From the NCBI GenBank assembly GCA_024691105.1, contig JAILNY010000111.1:1-13392 (forward strand): 13,392 nucleotides of DNA, given 5' to 3'. Both the position numbers and the translations under genes were made by a program. This document shows positions 6,637 to 13,392 of the stretch, piece by piece. A model generated the notes under the pieces. It did not search any database. It saw only the letters and a program-made list of their open reading frames with translations, and was not told where the DNA came from. The first letter of the stretch is position 1. The number at the start of each line of letters is the position of its first letter. This stretch comes from Treponema sp. Its GTDB lineage: Bacteria > Spirochaetota > Spirochaetia > Treponematales > Treponemataceae.

Positions 6637-7299
6637 CTAGCAAGAATTCCTTTTTAAAATATTATTTTCCACAAAGCTAAAATACGAGGTCTTATTAATG
6701 ATGATATGATCCAAAAGCGTTATTCCAAGAATTTCTGAAGCCTGCACAAGACGGTTTGTCGTTTCAATGTCCTCTTTACTTGGATTACAGTTACCCGAAG
6801 GATGATTGTGACAGACGACAATTGCAGATGCTTTTTGTTTAATTGCCTCAGTAAAAATCTCGCGCGGGTGAACCACCGTGCGGTTAACCGTTCCAACCGA
6901 CGAAACATCAATATTAAGAATTTCGTGCGCGCCGCTAAGACAAATCGTTATAAAATGCTCCTGCGGCTTTATCGCATAATTCTTTACATAAGGAATAATA
7001 TCGCTCGGATGCAGGATCCGCGCTTCAAGATGACAGGTGCGGCGGCGCCCGAGTTCAATTGCAGCCGCTATCGCAAGCGCCCGCCCCTTTCCAACGCCAT
7101 TAATCTTTAAAAGAGTCGGCACAAGCTTTTCTATAGAAGAACTGTCTATCGCTTTGACAACTTTTACAGCAAGTTCTTCAACCGACTCCTGCCTTGTTCC
7201 CGACCCGAGAATCAGCATAATAAGCTCTTCATCCGTTGGATACAAAAGTCCGCGCTCTAAAACCCGCTCGCGGATATCAGGTTTTTGAATAAATTCCAT
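6637..7299 (-). CDS. radC: RadC family JAMM-domain protein
   Basis: The product has 220 residues, the usual size of the family. The N-terminal part contains a helix-hairpin-helix, LLKINGVGKGRALAIAAAIELG (about 63-84). The C-terminal part is a JAMM metal-binding domain with Glu114, His164 and His166 in CHNHPSG (163-169), and Asp177 in PSKED, so the predicted zinc ligands are intact. Despite the historical name, a direct role in DNA repair is not established for the family. The ATG at 7299 has no recognisable ribosome site, but the N terminus (RERVLERGLLYPTDEELIMLILGSG) fits the family, so no later start is likely. The stop is TAG. It lies 51 bases after a glycosyltransferase gene on the same strand and might be co-transcribed. 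Confidence 0.93.
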   Translation of the reverse strand: MEFIQKPDIRERVLERGLLYPTDEELIMLILGSGTRQESVEELAVKVVKAIDSSSIEKLVPTLLKINGVGKGRALAIAAAIELGRRRTCHLEARILHPSDIIPYVKNYAIKPQEHFITICLSGAHEILNIDVSSVGTVNRTVVHPREIFTEAIKQKASAIVVCHNHPSGNCNPSKEDIETTNRLVQASEILGITLLDHIIINKTSYFSFVENNILKRNSC

Positions 7300-7342
7300 A
7301 CTATATTCATATATTTTTTTATGAAAAATGCCTGCTTTTTCG

Positions 7343-7373
7343 AAAAAAAACTATTTATCTAATACAGTTTTTT
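7343..7373 (-). terminator. Weak terminator candidate after the second glycosyltransferase gene
   Basis: AAAAAACT (7345-7352) and AGTTTTTT (7366-7373) form an 8-bp stem with a 13-base loop spanning the stop codon, with eight U on the minus strand at 7350-7343, mostly inside the stem. The stem is almost entirely A-T pairs, so it would be inefficient and may let transcription run into radC. Confidence 0.3.
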
Positions 7374-8562
7374 GTGCAAACTGATATCTTTCAACAAGCT
7401 TTGGAGTAAGAGACGAAATAAGCCATCTTTCACCCCATTTTTTTGCTTCTAGTGACTTATGTTTATATAAATTCTTATCCATTAAAAGATCGAGTACACG
7501 AGATGAAAATTCTTTTACATCATTTTGAACCATAAAGCCACCGTTATCCCCTTGCATTACATCTACAGTCCCCATTTCTCCAATAGCAACAACAGGAAGA
7601 CCGCATAACATCGCTTCAATGGTAACCAAGCCCTGAGTCTCTGTACATGATGGAAATGTAAAAATAGAGCTAATAGCATAAAACAATGGTAAGCTATCAC
7701 GATTCTGATATCCAGCAAATACAACACTATCATCTAGCCCAAGATTTTTACAGCGTTTGGAAAGCGGCTCAAGTTCTGGCCCTCCACCAACAAACAACAA
7801 AGCCGCATCAGGAATACTTTGCAGAACATTCTGTAAAACAGAAAACAACATATCCAGATTTTTTTCTATAACAACTCTTCCAACATATAACAAGATTTTC
7901 TTATTCTTAAGTTGCGGAAATTCTATACACAACTGCTTTTTAAACTCAGAAAGTTTATCAACATCTATAGGTTGTGCTATTGAATCAGGAATACCTGTAG
8001 GAAGAATATATGTTGAACGATTAATACCATAACGTGCAACGGTTTGTTGAATCTTTACAGTTGGAACAATAATTTCATCTGCACGACGTAAAAATACCTT
8101 TACAAAACCTCGTCCACAAGAACGCAAGAATGCTGGCGGTAAATAACGGATATAGTTTGCGAAATAATCTTCCCACAAAGTATGAAAAGTGTACACAAGT
8201 GGTATCTTATATCTCTTTGCGAAACGCACCCCTAAGAGAGCTACAAAGAATTCCGTGTTAATATGAACGATATCAGGATTCCAATCTGCAAGCCATGCCC
8301 TGACCTCTTTTGCAAATCTGATGCGGATTGCAGGATCTTCCTTTGAAATCCATTCTTTAACAGAAGGAATTCGGACCAATAAAAGCGCCTGCACCTTTTC
8401 ATCATGTTCTACACGCAATTCCTTCACAGAAGTATCATAATTGGTACAAACAACACAGACATCATGTCCTAGACAACATAATTCCCTGGCATACGACTGG
8501 ACACTTACAGCGACTCCGTTTATGCGAGGGAAGTATGCGTCTGTAAAAAACGCAATTTTCAT
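7351..8562 (-). CDS. GT4-family glycosyltransferase, diacylglycerol-glycosyltransferase-like
   Basis: The product has 403 residues with the GT-B fold pattern of family GT4. It starts MKIAFFTDAYFPRINGVAVSV, the usual N-terminal Rossmann strand and glycine loop. HINTEFFVAL (100-109) and YTFHTLWEDYFANYI (124-138) match the acceptor-side motifs of processive and non-processive glycolipid synthases. LLYVGRVVIEKN (224-235) and the retaining E-x7-E pair Glu308/Glu316 (CTETQGLVTIEAM) mark the nucleotide-sugar side. The start at 8562 is chosen because GGAGG (8575-8571) lies 8 bases upstream; the earlier in-frame ATG at 8577 overlaps that ribosome site. It likely adds a sugar to a membrane lipid, perhaps the second step after the neighbouring enzyme. 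Donor and acceptor cannot be read from sequence. Confidence 0.88.
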   Translation of the reverse strand: MKIAFFTDAYFPRINGVAVSVQSYARELCCLGHDVCVVCTNYDTSVKELRVEHDEKVQALLLVRIPSVKEWISKEDPAIRIRFAKEVRAWLADWNPDIVHINTEFFVALLGVRFAKRYKIPLVYTFHTLWEDYFANYIRYLPPAFLRSCGRGFVKVFLRRADEIIVPTVKIQQTVARYGINRSTYILPTGIPDSIAQPIDVDKLSEFKKQLCIEFPQLKNKKILLYVGRVVIEKNLDMLFSVLQNVLQSIPDAALLFVGGGPELEPLSKRCKNLGLDDSVVFAGYQNRDSLPLFYAISSIFTFPSCTETQGLVTIEAMLCGLPVVAIGEMGTVDVMQGDNGGFMVQNDVKEFSSRVLDLLMDKNLYKHKSLEAKKWGERWLISSLTPKLVERYQFAQKTVLDK

Positions 8563-8570
8563 GCTGCATA

Positions 8571-8575
8571 CCTCC
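8571..8575 (-). promoter_or_regulatory. Ribosome-binding site deciding the start at 8562
   Basis: GGAGG on the minus strand lies 8 bases before ATG 8562. It is the only strong ribosome site near this start and rules out the ATG at 8577, which directly abuts it. Confidence 0.8.
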
Positions 8576-8595
8576 ATGCAGAGGCGGCAGGCATT

Positions 8596-9864
8596 TTAAC
8601 GATTCTTACACTGCCCCCCCCGTACATCTGTATAGGCAATATTAGGAATCTTCTTAGCCATGCGTTTCATTACATCTTCGTCATCGATTTTACCAGGATA
8701 TGCCTTCATAACCTCATCGTAAACAAAGAGAGTACGCTTTACATGGTTTTCTATAGAAAAGTTTTTAGTAATTTCAAGACTCTTCTTGCCAAATGCCTTG
8801 CGCTTTCGGGAATTGTCGATAAGTTCAATAAGCTTGTCCTTCATCTCATCTTCTGAATCACAAACGTAACCGTTCTTACCGTCAAAGACAGAGTCCAGGT
8901 AACTGTCATCGCGGCGGACAACAATCGGGAGGGCAGAAAGTTCTGCTTCAAGAATTGTCATTGAATGCATTTCAGAAAGAGAAGCTGTAATAAAAATGTC
9001 AGAGCTTTCATAAAAATTGTGAACCTGAGTCCATTCAATAAAGCCTGTAAAAATAAGTTTTTTCTCTTTAATCTCTTTGTCCGCAAGCTTAAGACAATCA
9101 GCATACGCAGGACCGCTTCCGACAAACAAAACTTTACAGTTGTCTTTTTCTGCTACAAGATTCTGGCACATTTTAATCAATTCAAAAACACGCTTTTCTT
9201 CTGCAACACGGCCAAGGAACAAAAGAACTACATCCTTTTCTCCAATTCCATACTTAGCACGGATTTCTTTTTTTTGAGCAGCAGTCAAATGCTTAAGCTG
9301 AAATTTTGATTCGTCGATTGCGTTTGGAACAATTACAGACGGAGTCTGCGGAATCATATCCGGGCGCTTAAAATAGTTTCTTGCCTTTGTCGAAACTCCA
9401 ATCAAAGAATCAAACTGTCCGTAAAAATGATTCATGTACATTTTTACCCATTTTTTTGAAATTAAAAATGAACATGGCAGATAATATCTGTAAAATTCTG
9501 TCCACATCGTATGAGTTGTACAGATGCACGGAATGTGAAGTTTTTTTGCGCATTTTAATCCGGCACCCGCAATTGCAAATTCTGTATGTGAATGAATCAA
9601 GTCAACGTTATTCTTTTTTATAAACTCAAGAATATTTTTAAATTTAGGGAATGTCATGTACTGATCGGTTCCAAGTCCAAGCGGGCGTGAAGGAACTCTA
9701 AAAAAGTCCGGATCATTCTTAGTTGAAAATTCCGGTGTAGTTTCTGGAACAACAAGTAAAACTCTGTGTCCTTTTTTTATAAGCTGGTCTCTCAATTGAA
9801 TTACAACCGTTACGATTCCTGATTTTGTCGGAAGGTAACTTTCAGAAAATAATGCTATAGTCAT
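8596..9864 (-). CDS. GT4-family glycosyltransferase, monoglycosyldiacylglycerol-synthase-like
   Basis: The product has 422 residues as sequenced. The N terminus MTIALFSESYLPTKSGIVTVV strongly resembles the alpha-monoglucosyldiacylglycerol synthase type of GT4. HSHTEFAIAG (91-100) and CTTHTMWTEFYRYYLP (115-130) match the acceptor-side motif of that group, and Glu298/Glu306 (SEMHSMTILEAE) form the E-x7-E pair. Treponemes contain glycosyldiacylglycerols as major membrane lipids, so a role in making them at the inner face of the cytoplasmic membrane is likely; the sugar is unknown. The ATG at 9864 has no ribosome site and sits 7 bases after a -10 element. The C terminus is odd: the last codons run through eight G (8621-8614) and end in GGQCKNR. 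With seven G the frame would continue to a TGA overlapping the next gene's ATG. Confidence 0.88.
   Translation of the reverse strand: MTIALFSESYLPTKSGIVTVVIQLRDQLIKKGHRVLLVVPETTPEFSTKNDPDFFRVPSRPLGLGTDQYMTFPKFKNILEFIKKNNVDLIHSHTEFAIAGAGLKCAKKLHIPCICTTHTMWTEFYRYYLPCSFLISKKWVKMYMNHFYGQFDSLIGVSTKARNYFKRPDMIPQTPSVIVPNAIDESKFQLKHLTAAQKKEIRAKYGIGEKDVVLLFLGRVAEEKRVFELIKMCQNLVAEKDNCKVLFVGSGPAYADCLKLADKEIKEKKLIFTGFIEWTQVHNFYESSDIFITASLSEMHSMTILEAELSALPIVVRRDDSYLDSVFDGKNGYVCDSEDEMKDKLIELIDNSRKRKAFGKKSLEITKNFSIENHVKRTLFVYDEVMKAYPGKIDDEDVMKRMAKKIPNIAYTDVRGGQCKNR
8614..8621 (-). repeat. Eight-G homopolymer in the 3' end of the glycosyltransferase gene
   Basis: Minus-strand G8 lies in codons CGG GGG GGG. 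One G fewer moves the stop to 8561-8559, giving an ATGA overlap with the downstream start and a tail of SVRIVKMPAASAWRYAA (434 residues). One G more ends the protein after GGAV (419 residues). Poly-G tracts of this length are known slippage sites in Treponema pallidum. Confidence 0.9.
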
Positions 9865-9870
9865 TCTGCA

Positions 9871-9899
9871 ATTATCTATTGTTTAGGGAATTTTTTCAA
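9871..9899 (-). promoter_or_regulatory. Sigma-70-type promoter of the glycosyltransferase operon
   Basis: On the minus strand TTGAAA (9899-9894) and GATAAT (9876-9871) are separated by exactly 17 bases, each matching 5 of 6 consensus positions. The expected start site is at about 9864, the A of the ATG, which would make the message leaderless. It lies in the 66-base divergent space with the glucosaminidase gene, for which I see no equally good promoter. Confidence 0.65.
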
Positions 9900-9930
9900 G
9901 GCGCTACATTAATCTGCCGAAACTTAAATT

Positions 9931-10632
9931 ATGAATATAAAATATTTTTTTGCCGCGCTGTGTACTTCTGTACTTTTTTTTGGATGTGCTACAAATCAAA
10001 ACTTTTTTACACAGGAACCAAAACAGTCTGAAGCCGAAATCAACGTCACTTTAAAAGACCCTTCTGCAAACGGCAACGATATAACCGTTATTATCCCTGT
10101 TCCATCACAGGAAAATATTTTTACGCGCGTACCTGTCTCACGCCAGATTTTCGCGCGGGGAACTAAAAACGAAAAAGAGCTCATCGCTTTTTTTACCGCG
10201 CACTGCCCAAAACATAATCACTTCCGCGCCCGACAGCTTGCCCGGCTGTACATTCAAGAATGTGCCGCAGAAGGTATTAATTCAGATATCGCCTTTGTTC
10301 AGATGTGTCACGAGACTAATTTTTTGCGCTTTGGAAACCTTGTAAAAAAAGAGTGGAATAACTTCTGCGGCCTCGGCGCAATAAGCGCCGAGCAGCCGGG
10401 CCTTAGGTTTAAAACAATGCGGCTTGGGGTGCGCGCTCATGTTCAGCACCTTCATGCCTATGCAACTACAGAAGACATCGCTCTTAAAAACAAGCTTGTC
10501 GATCCTCGCTACAAATATGTTCGCCCGCGAGGCAAAGCAACAACGATTCAGGGCCTTGCCGGGACCTGGGCGGCCGACAAAGCCTACAGTGAAAAACTTG
10601 AAAAATATTTATGTGAATTGGAAAAATTATAG
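9931..10632 (+). CDS. Glucosaminidase-domain lipoprotein (peptidoglycan hydrolase)
   Basis: The product has 233 residues. The N terminus MNIKYFFAALCTSVLFFGC is a lipoprotein signal with the lipidated Cys at residue 19. A low-complexity spacer (about 20-75) leads to a mannosyl-glycoprotein endo-beta-N-acetylglucosaminidase-like domain (GH73, residues about 80-230). ARLYIQECAAEGINSDIAFVQMCHETNFLRFG carries the expected catalytic Glu128, and NNFCGLGA, FKTMRLGVRAHVQHLHAYA and GTWAADKAYSEKL are the later family motifs. It would cut the glycan strands of peptidoglycan from a membrane anchor, in growth or division. The start has no clear ribosome site. It is divergent from the glycosyltransferases and convergent with the next gene. 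Confidence 0.88.
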   Translation: MNIKYFFAALCTSVLFFGCATNQNFFTQEPKQSEAEINVTLKDPSANGNDITVIIPVPSQENIFTRVPVSRQIFARGTKNEKELIAFFTAHCPKHNHFRARQLARLYIQECAAEGINSDIAFVQMCHETNFLRFGNLVKKEWNNFCGLGAISAEQPGLRFKTMRLGVRAHVQHLHAYATTEDIALKNKLVDPRYKYVRPRGKATTIQGLAGTWAADKAYSEKLEKYLCELEKL

Positions 10633-10661
10633 GTTTGCGCGAGGGACATTTTCGCGCGGAC

Positions 10662-10706
10662 AAAAAAAAACGCGCGGCACTGAATTGATTTTGTGTCCTG
10701 CGCGTT
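10662..10706 (-). terminator. Rho-independent terminator of the pyrH operon
   Basis: AACGCGC (10669-10675) pairs with GCGCGTT (10700-10706); inside, GGCAC (10676-10680) pairs with GTGTCC (10693-10698) with one bulged base. On the minus strand nine U (10670-10662) follow, partly inside the stem. It begins 8 bases after the stop at 10714. CGCGCGG at 10653-10659 nearby could allow alternative pairing and partial function for the convergent plus-strand gene. Confidence 0.85.
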
Positions 10707-10713
10707 AGCTTGC

Positions 10714-11592
10714 CTAGTTTTTATTAGAATTTAATTCAGTCTGCTTAAACTTGGCAAGTTCTTTTTCCTGTTGAGCTTTAGGCACTCTATAAACAACATT
10801 ACGTTTTGGCAATCCGTTAAAATAAAATGTTGCTTTATATTTTGAAAATTCTTCTTCTATAATTTTTTCATCTTCTGTCTGATAACCTGTATATATTATT
10901 TTATACTGCTTTCCGTTTTTAGATATTGTTACAAAAGTTTTATCTTTATCACGCTCAATTGATTTTGACACAAGAAAAGTTCGTATATTATCATAAAAAT
11001 ATTCATACGTATGATCAGGGCTGTCAATTTTAAGACAACGACCATTCCCATCATAAATCCACTTTATAACAACCTCATCATACAAATACTCACATGGAAC
11101 ACTTCTCTTAAACTTATCAATATACTGAAACTTTGTCGTCCCTACATCACTTTCCTCTGTACTTAAATGCCCATGATTATCATAACTAAAAAGTTTTACG
11201 CTACCATCAGAAGAAACTTCTTTTACTTTTTGATTTTTTTCATTGTAGTACAATAAAATTTCTTTAGTAGAAAGAATCTCTTTTCCCCCTCTTTGTGTTT
11301 CTACAATCTTAGTGCACAAGCCATTTTCATCATACACGCGGTCATAACTAATAACAAATACCGGCTCACCTTTTCTTTTCAGTCGGCTTTCAACAAGCTC
11401 ATTATTTTTGTCGTATTTATCAAGCTGCTGAAATTTATAGCCATCAGAAGCTCCATAAATAAAATTACCATTCCGGTCAAACCTCATATCGCTTATAACA
11501 CGAGAAGAACTTATCACATGCATAACTGCAATCACAGCGATTGCAAGTATGCACAAAACAGAGCCAGAGACTATTATTACTTTTTTATTCAC
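10714..11592 (-). CDS. Membrane-anchored YD-repeat-like protein, unknown function
   Basis: The product has 292 residues. It starts MNKKVIIVSGSVLCILAIAVIAVMHVISS, a single N-terminal hydrophobic segment that is most likely an uncleaved anchor. The outer part contains several short beta-type repeats of the form YDxNGxxxKI: YDENGLCTKI, YNEKNQKVKE, YDNHGHLSTE and YDGNGRCLKI. This is the RHS/YD-repeat style often seen in surface proteins, but the protein is far too short to be an RHS toxin and lacks an RHS core motif. The start is GTG at 11592; AAGGGA about 7 bases upstream serves as ribosome site. It lies 4 bases after pyrH, so the two are very likely co-transcribed, although no functional link is evident. 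The family is not recognised. Confidence 0.75.
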   Translation of the reverse strand: MNKKVIIVSGSVLCILAIAVIAVMHVISSSRVISDMRFDRNGNFIYGASDGYKFQQLDKYDKNNELVESRLKRKGEPVFVISYDRVYDENGLCTKIVETQRGGKEILSTKEILLYYNEKNQKVKEVSSDGSVKLFSYDNHGHLSTEESDVGTTKFQYIDKFKRSVPCEYLYDEVVIKWIYDGNGRCLKIDSPDHTYEYFYDNIRTFLVSKSIERDKDKTFVTISKNGKQYKIIYTGYQTEDEKIIEEEFSKYKATFYFNGLPKRNVVYRVPKAQQEKELAKFKQTELNSNKN

Positions 11593-11596
11593 TTAT

Positions 11597-12310
11597 TTAT
11601 CCCTTAATCGTTGTTCCGACGTAATCTTTTGCATCAAGAATATTTTTAATGTTTTCGATATTCTTTCCTGCGGCGCAGATTACTGTAAGGTTCATTTCCT
11701 GAGCCTTTTTAGATGCAATCGGATCAAACGGACAGTTCTTTCCAGGAACCCATTCGTCCCCTACCATCTTTCTAAAATCAGTCCAGCTGATATTATCAAT
11801 TGGTTTTGCATCAGGATTTTTGCGAGGGTCGTCTGTGTAAACTTTTTCGATATTTGAAAGATTTACAACTGTGTCGGCATTAAAATTTTCTGCAAGTAAA
11901 ACAGCATCGTTATCTGTAGAAAAGCCCGGCTTCCATCCGGCTGCAACTAAAACCTGTCCGTCAAATTTAATGTTTTCTGTAGGATTGTAAACAACAGGAT
12001 TAGGGCAGAGTGAACCGAACGATGCTTTTAAAAGCTGTGCGTTAAGGCGTGTTGCCATAATTCCAATCCAGTCTGCTTCTGAATTATCAGCACCAGCATT
12101 TGCTCCGGCGTTTGAATCAAGAATTTCACGGTAAGCGTTCTGATAAATGCGAGCAGGTCCACCGCCACCTACAACAAGAATAAGACGGCGGTCTTTATCT
12201 TCTTTAAGCCATTCGCTTGTCATAGAAATAAATTTCTTTAAAAAATCTGTATCTGGTTTTTCCGGTACAACGATTGAACCGCCAACTGATAATACTTTTG
12301 TTACTGCCAT
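11597..12310 (-). CDS. pyrH: UMP kinase, archaeal-like subfamily
   Basis: The product has 237 residues and is predicted to phosphorylate UMP to UDP in the cytoplasm. It belongs to the amino-acid-kinase fold: VLSVGGSIVVPEKPD (6-20) is the phosphate-binding start, VVGGGGPAR (46-54) the glycine-rich loop, DWIGIMATRLNAQLL (80-94) the nucleotide-site helix, GWKPGFSTDNDAV (125-137) and LSNIEKVYTDDPRKNPDAK (151-169) the ATP-side motifs. The GGS start and IGIMATRLNA motif match the archaeal PyrH subfamily more than the usual bacterial KLSGEAL form. A short Ala/Gly/Asn-rich insert (68-77) is unusual. GGAGG (12321-12317) lies 6 bases before the ATG. The following gene is 4 bases away. A different amino-acid-kinase substrate cannot be excluded. 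Confidence 0.85.
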   Translation of the reverse strand: MAVTKVLSVGGSIVVPEKPDTDFLKKFISMTSEWLKEDKDRRLILVVGGGGPARIYQNAYREILDSNAGANAGADNSEADWIGIMATRLNAQLLKASFGSLCPNPVVYNPTENIKFDGQVLVAAGWKPGFSTDNDAVLLAENFNADTVVNLSNIEKVYTDDPRKNPDAKPIDNISWTDFRKMVGDEWVPGKNCPFDPIASKKAQEMNLTVICAAGKNIENIKNILDAKDYVGTTIKG

Positions 12311-12393
12311 AAAATTCCTCCAAAGTTTTTAAGTCGCGCAGTTTTGAATTTTGCAATTTCCGCATTACAAATTCCGCGCGCTTTAGTTAAGAT
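12311..12393. other. Spacer between the amino-acid permease gene and pyrH
   Basis: The spacer is 83 bases and holds the pyrH ribosome site and two CGCG clusters, CGCGCG (12376-12381) and CGCGC (12334-12338). On the minus strand AAG-CGCGC can pair with GCGCG-A-CTT (one bulge) across about 35 bases, but no U-tract follows. No promoter close to consensus was found. Confidence 0.4.
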
Positions 12394-13047
12394 TTATTTA
12401 TAGTAAGATAATTTTTTTTCAAGTTTATTGAACGAAAGCGCTACAAGCGTATTCATTATTAAATAAAAAAGTCCTGCAATAAAAAGCGGTACTGTAGAAA
12501 AAAGTCTACTCGAAGTAGTTTTTGAAATCTGTAAAAGTTCAACAACACCAATTACCTGAACAAGAGCCGTGTCTTTTACAAGTGTCATAATTTCGTTTCC
12601 CATTGGAGGGACAATCCGCTTTATTACCTGCGGAATTACGATATGAAAAAATGACTGCGATTTTGTATAACCTAAAACTTTGCATGCTTCGTATTGACCG
12701 ACAGGAATTGACTCAAATCCGCCGCGATAAATCTCTGCAAAGTAGCAGGCATAGTTTAAAGAAAGTGCAACGATGGCTGCAACAAATCTGTCAAACTTTA
12801 CTCCAAAGACCTGGCCCGGAATAAAGTAAACACAGATGAGCTGCAGCATCAAAGGTGTGCCACGCACGACGATTAAAACAAGTTTGACAAATTCACGCAG
12901 CACAAAAACGCGCGACATGCGGCCGGCACAGATTACAACTGCAAACGGAATTGCAAATAGAAGTGTCAAAAAGAATACTTCGATTGAGACTACTGTTCCC
13001 TGCATCATAGTATGCAGCATTTTAATTACACTTGCAGTTCCATTCAT
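12394..13047 (-). CDS. Polar amino-acid ABC transporter permease (HisM/GlnP family)
   Basis: The product has 217 residues, the normal size. It has about five membrane segments, the family motif RGTPLMLQL (62-70), and the cytoplasmic EAA loop that docks the ATPase: YEACKVLGYTKSQSFFHIVIPQ (119-140) followed by PPMGNEIMTLVKDTALV. The ATG at 13047 has GGAG (13057-13054) 6 bases upstream. The binding-protein gene ends 38 bases before it on the same strand, so they form one operon. No ATPase gene follows; pyrH comes next, so the ATPase is encoded upstream outside the window or elsewhere. Substrate cannot be told from the permease alone. Confidence 0.92.
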   Translation of the reverse strand: MNGTASVIKMLHTMMQGTVVSIEVFFLTLLFAIPFAVVICAGRMSRVFVLREFVKLVLIVVRGTPLMLQLICVYFIPGQVFGVKFDRFVAAIVALSLNYACYFAEIYRGGFESIPVGQYEACKVLGYTKSQSFFHIVIPQVIKRIVPPMGNEIMTLVKDTALVQVIGVVELLQISKTTSSRLFSTVPLFIAGLFYLIMNTLVALSFNKLEKKLSYYK

Positions 13048-13085
13048 AAAAAGCTCCGGCCGTCACGCCACAAATAATTTTGGTT

Positions 13086-13392
13086 TTATTTTCCGATTAC
13101 AGAGATGTCTGTTCCAAACCACTTTTTAGAAATTGCTTCAACTGTTCCGTCTTTAGCCATTTCTTCAAGAATCTTCTGAACTTCTGCTGTAAGTTTTTTG
13201 TCACCTTTTCTGAATGCAACACCGTATTCTTCTGCAGCAAGAGTTTCTGACAATGTGTGGAAAGGAAGTCCAGATGCCTTGATGCTGTATTCTGCAACAA
13301 CGATGTCCATTACTACACCGTCAACACCTTTGATAGAAAGGTCTGTTAGTGCCATAAGGTTCTGTTCAAATGGAACGATTTCTGCAAGTGAG
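13086..13392 (-). CDS. Amino-acid ABC transporter substrate-binding protein (5' partial)
   Basis: The last 101 residues are visible. The frame stays open to the window edge and the ATG at 13355 is internal, since SLAEIVPFEQNL before it belongs to the same domain. The segment ALTDLSIKGVDGVVMDIVVAEY is the typical second-lobe hinge of family 3 solute-binding proteins. It is followed by YGVAFRKGDKKL, then a helix and DGTVEAISKKWFGTD, the standard C-terminal end. It captures an amino acid outside the membrane and passes it to the permease encoded next. The signal peptide and ligand-binding first lobe lie outside the window, so the ligand is unknown. Confidence 0.92.
   Translation of the reverse strand, partial: SLAEIVPFEQNLMALTDLSIKGVDGVVMDIVVAEYSIKASGLPFHTLSETLAAEEYGVAFRKGDKKLTAEVQKILEEMAKDGTVEAISKKWFGTDISVIGK

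Noticed and set aside
8563..8577. ATG at 8577 for the second glycosyltransferase
   Set aside because: It abuts the GGAGG ribosome site used by ATG 8562, and GT4 proteins begin at MKIAFF.
10714..11592. RHS/YD-repeat toxin with immunity gene
   Set aside because: The protein has only 292 residues, lacks the RHS core motif and a toxin tip, and no immunity-like gene is adjacent.
1..13392. CRISPR array, tRNA or rRNA gene, transposase, phage genes
   Set aside because: I found no regularly spaced repeat, cloverleaf-type sequence, or recombinase-like protein on either strand.

Overview
The window looks like chromosomal DNA from a spirochaete, most likely a host-associated Treponema (for example rumen or gut). 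This is inferred from gene content: a ChvE-type multi-sugar ABC importer, a tandem pair of GT4 enzymes of the diacylglycerol-glucosyltransferase type, a PyrH of the archaeal-like subfamily, several lipoproteins with loose lipoboxes, moderate GC and frequent CGCG clusters. No rRNA or tRNA gene, CRISPR array, transposase or integrase was seen. Most genes lie on the minus strand.

Layout from left to right. (1) Positions 2-1225, plus strand: the 3' part of a large acidic protein with repeats and basic Lys/Arg blocks; its 5' end lies outside the window. (2) 1238-2152, minus: a secreted protein of unknown function, convergent with the first gene. (3) 2266-6332, minus: a sugar-import operon transcribed chvE, mmsA, mmsB. 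It has a strong intercistronic hairpin after chvE and ends in tandem hairpins with a U-tract. (4) 6333-6636: a 304-base non-coding leader and spacer with three inverted repeats. (5) 6637-7299: radC. (6) 7351-9864: two GT4 glycosyltransferases, probably one operon read from a consensus-like promoter at 9871-9899. (7) 9931-10632, plus: a glucosaminidase lipoprotein, divergent from the glycosyltransferases. (8) 10714-12310, minus: pyrH followed 4 bases later by a membrane-anchored YD-repeat-like protein, ending at a clear terminator. (9) 12394-13392, minus: an amino-acid ABC permease preceded by the 3' end of its binding-protein gene, which runs off the window.

The genes read as ordinary core metabolism and envelope functions: sugar uptake, glycolipid synthesis, peptidoglycan cleavage, pyrimidine nucleotides and amino-acid uptake. 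I did not find a convincing new multigene system. The most interesting signal is a run of eight G at the 3' end of the upstream glycosyltransferase. Loss of one G would extend that frame to end in a 4-base ATGA overlap with the downstream glycosyltransferase start, which suggests a slippage switch, a recent indel or a sequence error. The second is the repeat-built N-terminal part of the first protein.
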